In this document: positions 5,779-9,063 of the stretch, piece after piece
How positions within the stretch are numbered: the first letter of the stretch is position 1
Layout: each line of letters opens with the position of its first letter
Assembly (NCBI GenBank): GCA_017527945.1
Contig: JAFXPL010000005.1
Span: forward strand, 1-9,063
DNA: 9,063 bases
Direction: 5' to 3'
Origin: Bacteroidales bacterium
GTDB taxonomy: Bacteria > Bacteroidota > Bacteroidia > Bacteroidales > WCHB1-69
The notes under the pieces: generated by a model
What the model was told of the DNA's origin: nothing
Seen by the model: the letters and a program-made list of their open reading frames with translations, nothing else
The model's database searches: none
Program-made: the position numbers and the translations under genes

Positions 5779-5973
5779 CTACTCTTTGTCAATGCTCACC
5801 AACTTATACTTCTTCGTTCCCAAACCTAACTTCTCGGCCCAGTCGATGGTGTGGGTGCCGTGCTGCTGGTTGATGCGAGAGAGCAGGTCGGTAGGATCGT
5901 TGGTGGCGGTCACCTTCTGCTGGTTGATGATTTTCCAGTGGTTGGCCGAATTCTTTTTATTGGAGTAATTCAC
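5779..5973 (-). CDS. Small unknown protein, 64-72 residues
   Basis: I do not recognise this protein. The frame from a GTG at 5973 gives 64 residues ([20 protein letters not shown] and onward); an ATG at 5997 would give 72. The sequence is coding-like: GC-rich third positions, and a helical-looking block [12 protein letters not shown] (26-37) followed by [20 protein letters not shown] (41-60), ending IDKE. It overlaps the last 17 bases (GTG start) or 41 bases (ATG start) of the thioredoxin gene in another frame, and stops 17 bases before the DUF1905 gene, which fits a tightly packed operon. Alternatives are the 3' remnant of a longer gene truncated by whatever joined it to the thioredoxin gene, or a chance frame. 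The polar composition has no TM segment or signal peptide. Confidence 0.5.
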   Translation of the reverse strand: MNYSNKKNSANHWKIINQQKVTATNDPTDLLSRINQQHGTHTIDWAEKLGLGTKKYKLVSIDKE

Positions 5974-7015
5974 CCAGTATCTTGTCCATATCCACATCGC
6001 GGGCAATGATGGCGCCGGTCTCGCCGTCAATCAGCAGGACGGTCGGAATGCCGGGAAGGGTATAATCTTTCCATGCCTTGCCGTCTCGTCCGGGATGATC
6101 GTCACATACATTCACCCACGTCATACCTTTTTCTTTGATGAAGGTCTTCCAATACTCCACATCGGGGTTCTCCGCTACGGAATAGATTTCCAATCCCTTC
6201 TCATGATACTTGGCGTAGAGTTCCTTAAGCTGTGGGATCTTCTCCACACATCCGCTGCACCAGGTTGCCCAGAAATCCAGCAGGACGTAGCGGTTGGCCG
6301 GATTGTTCACCACCGACTTCAGACTGACGGGCTTCCCGGTAGCCTCAGGATAGGTCATGTCAATGAAATAGTTGGGCTTACTGCCTTCCGGCGCCGGCTC
6401 GGTTTTCAGACGGCGTGTCAGTTCCTCACGTAATTCGGCGACGTATTGCTTCTCAGCCAGCTCGGGCATCAAGCGGTCGAGAATGCCAAGCGCCTCTGCC
6501 GATGAATACCAATGTGCCGCATAATACAATGCCAACGGACCAGCTTGTTCTGCGTTAATCACTTCTCGCTTGAGCGCCTCAACCGCCTCTTGATCGCCAC
6601 TGTTTTCTAATTCGTCAATCTTCTTGAAGATATCGTTGGCGGCAGTGCCTGTCGCGTTATTGACCTCATAATCTTCTTCGTCAGAGGCGTCCACATCGAC
6701 GACAATCGTTCCCGGTTCGAGAAAGAAATCTTTCAACTGCGTGTCGTCTTGTGAATACAGATACACGTGGGTTGGTGTTGAAATACGAGGATGGAACTCA
6801 AATTTTCCATCCTTGACACGGGTTGTCTCAATAACCTTGAAATGGTCGAAGTCGTCTTCCAGTCTGATTTTTGTTCCCTCTTTTAGTCCCTTGATGGTAC
6901 CTTTCACGGTGCAATACTCGGGTTGGTTGTTACGGCATCCGCTGACACCGATCGCCAGCGCCACAGCCGCCACCATCAGACAGCAAACTGTGAGAATTTT
7001 AGTAATGTGTTTCAT
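5957..7015 (-). CDS. DUF4369/TlpA-family thiol-disulfide lipoprotein
   Basis: A 352-residue envelope protein common in Bacteroidota. It has a lipoprotein signal (basic MKHITK, hydrophobic 7-24, lipobox VSGC with Cys27). A beta-rich N-terminal half resembling DUF4369 follows (about 33-120; CTVKGTIKGLKEGTKIRLED), then a helical linker (about 125-205) and a C-terminal TlpA/AhpC-like thioredoxin fold (about 215-352). The active site is FWATWCSGCVEKIPQL (248-263) with Cys253 and Cys256; the cis-proline is Pro324 in GIPTVLLID. The CSGC dipeptide differs from the usual CGPC or CxPC. The residues after Cys27 (RNNQPE) lack the acidic surface-export signal, so periplasmic attachment is likely. Its role is probably reduction of disulfides in envelope proteins; partners are unknown. 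It has its own promoter overlapping the end of the UvrA-like gene. Confidence 0.92.
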   Translation of the reverse strand: MKHITKILTVCCLMVAAVALAIGVSGCRNNQPEYCTVKGTIKGLKEGTKIRLEDDFDHFKVIETTRVKDGKFEFHPRISTPTHVYLYSQDDTQLKDFFLEPGTIVVDVDASDEEDYEVNNATGTAANDIFKKIDELENSGDQEAVEALKREVINAEQAGPLALYYAAHWYSSAEALGILDRLMPELAEKQYVAELREELTRRLKTEPAPEGSKPNYFIDMTYPEATGKPVSLKSVVNNPANRYVLLDFWATWCSGCVEKIPQLKELYAKYHEKGLEIYSVAENPDVEYWKTFIKEKGMTWVNVCDDHPGRDGKAWKDYTLPGIPTVLLIDGETGAIIARDVDMDKILGELLQ

Positions 7016-7120
7016 ATTGGATTTGTTTTGATATTTTCTTTATTTGTCAAAAATCATTCGCTATGCGATTATAAATCACTTTTCGTGGGCTTAGAATTAG
7101 CGTTCACAGACCTGCTGCGA

Positions 7121-7128
7121 CAAAGTTA
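7121..7128 (-). promoter_or_regulatory. Putative promoter of the thioredoxin lipoprotein gene
   Basis: TAACTTTG (7128-7121, minus strand) fits TAnnTTTG exactly and is followed by TCGC. It overlaps the TAA stop of the UvrA-like gene (7128-7126) and would give a leader of about 100 bases before the ATG at 7015. The -33 element is not clear. This suggests the thioredoxin and downstream genes can be transcribed apart from the UvrA-like gene. Confidence 0.45.
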
Positions 7129-9063
7129 CCTTAGATATGGCCCCGTGACAGACTCCGTATCCTCTGCCATCGCTTTGGGCGTTCCCTCGAAGATGATGTC
7201 GCCGCCCATCGCGCCGCCGCCGGGACCGAGCTCGATGAGCCAGTCGCAGGACTTCAGCATCTCGATGTTGTGCTCGATGAGGAAGATGGTGTTGCCCGCC
7301 TCCACCAGCGTGTCGAAGAGGTTGAGGATGCGCTTGATGTCGCCCGCGTGGAGACCGTCGGAGGGCTCGTCCATGATGAAGATCTTGCCCGCGTCGCGAA
7401 GATAGGAGGCTAACTTGATGCGCTGCAGCTCGCCGCCGGAGAGGGTGGAGAGCGACTGGTTCAGATGGAGGTAACCCAAGCCGACCTTGCGCAACGGTTC
7501 CAGTTTCTCGGCAATCACACTTCCGGCAAACAGCTCGGCGGCTTTGTTGGCGGTGAGGTCCATCACCTCGGCGATGTTGAGGCCGTTCACCTTGTAGGAG
7601 AGCACTTCCGGCGAATAGCGCAATCCACCGCAGGCTTCGCAGGTGGTCTCGATGGCATCCATAAAGGCCATGTCGTTGACGATGATGCCCTTGCCCTGGC
7701 AGACGGGACAGCCGCCCTTGCCGTTGAAGGAGAAGAGGTCGGCCTTGGTCTTGTTGGTCTTGGCGAAGAGCTTGCGGATGTCGTCAGCCACCTCCAGATA
7801 GGTGGCCGGGGTGCTACGCAGACTGATGCCGATGCTCTTCTGGCTGATATAGACGATGTCTTGGTGGGGTTGTTGGGATTGTACGGGTTGTTGGGGCGAA
7901 TTATTATTCGCCCCTACGGGATGCGGATAGGCGTTCCGGAAACATTCCATCAGCGAACTCTTGCCCGAGCCCGCCACGCCCGCGATGCCGCACATCACGC
8001 CCAACGGCAACTTGACGGAAACATTCTTCAGGTTGTGCAGATGGGCGTTCTCCAACAGGAAGAAATCCTTGGGCGTGCGCACCTGCTCCTTGATGGCACT
8101 CGTCGCGCTCAGCATCGTGCCCGTAAGCGTCTGGCTGTGCAGCAGTTCTTCGTATGTGCCTTCAAAGACGATTTCACCGCCTTTCATCCCCGCGCCGGGC
8201 CCCATATCGATGATGTGGTCGGCGATTTTGATGATCTCCTTGTGGTGTTCCACAAGGATGACGGTGTTGCCGTGGCTCTTGAGCTTTTGCACCGACTTCT
8301 GCATCAGCAGGATGTCGTGGTTATGAAGGCCCACGCTGGGTTCGTCGAGGATGTACATCACGTCGGAGAGCGGCGAGTTGATGTATTTGGCGATCTTGCA
8401 ACGCTGCGCCTCGCCGCCGGAGAGGGTGCCGATGGCGCGGTCGAGGGTGAGGTAACCGAGTCCGATCTCCTCCAACGCCGACAGCCGCTCGATGGTCGCC
8501 CGTTTGATGTCCTCCGCTAACGGATTGTCGATGGTTTCCATCCATTGGCGGCAGTCGCTGATGCTCATCGCCGTCACCTCGGCGATATTGAGTCCGCCGA
8601 TTTTACAGGAGCGTATCTTCTCGTTGAGGCGCGTGCCGCCGCAGTCGGGACAGGTACCCATCGTCAGCATCGGGTTGAGCACGGAGGCGTGGAGCAGCCC
8701 CTCCTCCGAGTTGATGATGCTGCGGTACATGCGCGGGATGAGCCCTTCGTATTTGGCGGTTTTGGGCCAGTTGGAAGGCGGGTTCTTCAACTTGATCTGC
8801 GGCGAGTTGAGGAAGAGGTCGAGTTCCTCGGGCGTGTAGTCCTTGATTTTCTTGTCGAGGTCGAAGAGGCCGCTGTGGGCGTAGCGTATCCATCGCCAAC
8901 CACCCTTGCCGAAGGCGATGTAGTGGATGGTGTCCTCGTCGTTGAGCGACTTGTCGAAATCCACCAGCTTGTGGATGTCCAGCTCGCGGATCTCGCCCAG
9001 TCCGCCGCAGCGCGGACAGCTGCCCGAGGGGTGGTTGAACGAGAAGGCGTCGGAGTAGCCCAC
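7126..9063 (-). CDS. UvrA-like double ABC ATPase (class II type), N-terminus outside window
   Basis: The C-terminal 645 residues of a UvrA-family DNA-binding ATPase; the first Walker A lies beyond 9063. Counting from the first visible codon, the first zinc module has CPRC (16-19) and CPDC (138-141), and ATPase I has LSGGEAQR (214-221) and ILDEPSVGLH (238-247). ATPase II has Walker A GVAGSGKSSL (362-371), a second zinc module CPVC (452-455) and CEAC (475-478), LSGGELQR (541-548) and IMDEPSDGLH (563-572). The block after the first CxxC (GKGGWRWIRYAHSGLF, 52-67) is typical of the shorter UvrA-like proteins (UvrA2/DrrC type) rather than housekeeping UvrA. These are linked to DNA-adduct or drug tolerance. 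Residues about 381-402 (PHPVGANNNSPQQPVQSQQP and on) are a low-complexity insertion created by a palindromic repeat; the reading frame stays open. All visible catalytic motifs are intact. Confidence 0.92.
   Translation of the reverse strand: MGYSDAFSFNHPSGSCPRCGGLGEIRELDIHKLVDFDKSLNDEDTIHYIAFGKGGWRWIRYAHSGLFDLDKKIKDYTPEELDLFLNSPQIKLKNPPSNWPKTAKYEGLIPRMYRSIINSEEGLLHASVLNPMLTMGTCPDCGGTRLNEKIRSCKIGGLNIAEVTAMSISDCRQWMETIDNPLAEDIKRATIERLSALEEIGLGYLTLDRAIGTLSGGEAQRCKIAKYINSPLSDVMYILDEPSVGLHNHDILLMQKSVQKLKSHGNTVILVEHHKEIIKIADHIIDMGPGAGMKGGEIVFEGTYEELLHSQTLTGTMLSATSAIKEQVRTPKDFFLLENAHLHNLKNVSVKLPLGVMCGIAGVAGSGKSSLMECFRNAYPHPVGANNNSPQQPVQSQQPHQDIVYISQKSIGISLRSTPATYLEVADDIRKLFAKTNKTKADLFSFNGKGGCPVCQGKGIIVNDMAFMDAIETTCEACGGLRYSPEVLSYKVNGLNIAEVMDLTANKAAELFAGSVIAEKLEPLRKVGLGYLHLNQSLSTLSGGELQRIKLASYLRDAGKIFIMDEPSDGLHAGDIKRILNLFDTLVEAGNTIFLIEHNIEMLKSCDWLIELGPGGGAMGGDIIFEGTPKAMAEDTESVTGPYLR
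7867..7895. repeat. 18-bp-spaced direct repeat GGGTTGTTGGG inside the UvrA-like gene
   Basis: GGGTTGTTGGG occurs at 7867-7877 and 7885-7895, exactly 18 bases (six codons) apart, so the copies stay in frame and encode two versions of a Gln/Pro-rich unit (PQQPVQ and SQQPHQ). It directly abuts the palindrome at 7893-7914. Confidence 0.65.
7893..7914. repeat. 9-bp palindrome GGGGCGAAT-TATT-ATTCGCCCC within coding sequence
   Basis: The arms 7893-7901 and 7906-7914 are perfect reverse complements around TATT. On the minus strand the unit encodes VGANNNSP. GGGGCGAAT/ATTCGCCCC palindromes of this shape occur, as I recall, as dispersed intergenic repeats in Bacteroidota; here one lies inside an ATPase gene. 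A genome-wide count would confirm repeat status. Confidence 0.6.

Noticed and set aside
7465..8520. Long plus-strand open frame opposite the UvrA-like gene
   Set aside because: It is the antisense shadow of a GC-rich gene; the minus strand encodes all UvrA motifs, and the plus-strand product is His/Val/Gly-rich without family features.

Overview
The window looks like a chromosomal segment of a Bacteroidota bacterium, most likely order Bacteroidales. The evidence is: a TlpA-type thioredoxin lipoprotein with an N-terminal DUF4369-like half; start codons without strong Shine-Dalgarno sites; several upstream sites fitting the Bacteroidota -7 promoter element TAnnTTTG; GC-rich genes separated by AT-rich or repeat-rich spacers; and AACNNTG heptamer and palindromic repeats of a kind found in these genomes. 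No rRNA, tRNA, CRISPR array, transposase or phage gene is visible.

Layout. Positions 1-261 (minus) hold the N-terminal end of an ArsP_1/SO_0444-like metal-efflux permease with a good promoter behind it. Positions 262-722 contain no intact gene: a perfect-looking hairpin, a 29-codon gene remnant and a REP-like cluster of four small hairpins between inverted arms. Positions 723-1592 (minus) are an EamA/DMT-family transporter whose middle is out of frame with both ends because of two compensating one-base shifts. Divergent from it, 1641-2754 (plus) is a two-gene unit: an ECF-type sigma factor overlapping a four-TM protein that may be its membrane partner. Positions 2755-3175 hold three heptamer repeats, a decayed small reading frame broken by two stops, and the leader of the next unit. 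Positions 3176-4797 (plus) encode a DUF1295 membrane protein and a ZIP (GufA-like) metal transporter.

From 4884 to 9063 all genes lie on the minus strand, so they are transcribed from high to low coordinates. They are a UvrA-like double ABC ATPase (class II type, N-terminus beyond the window), a DUF4369/TlpA thioredoxin lipoprotein with its own promoter, a short unknown ORF, a DUF1905 protein, and a maltose/galactoside-type O-acetyltransferase. The last two are joined by an ATGA overlap. The plus and minus blocks converge at 4797/4884, and an 11-bp perfect inverted repeat includes both stop codons.

The genes do not form one obvious pathway. Common threads are metal transport (permease, ZIP), envelope function (sigma/membrane pair, TlpA lipoprotein, DUF1295) and repair or drug protection (UvrA-like). 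I do not see a convincing new defence or biosynthetic system. The observations most worth following are the palindromic repeat that has become coding sequence inside the UvrA-like gene, the REP-like cluster, the sigma/four-TM pair, and the two decaying reading frames.
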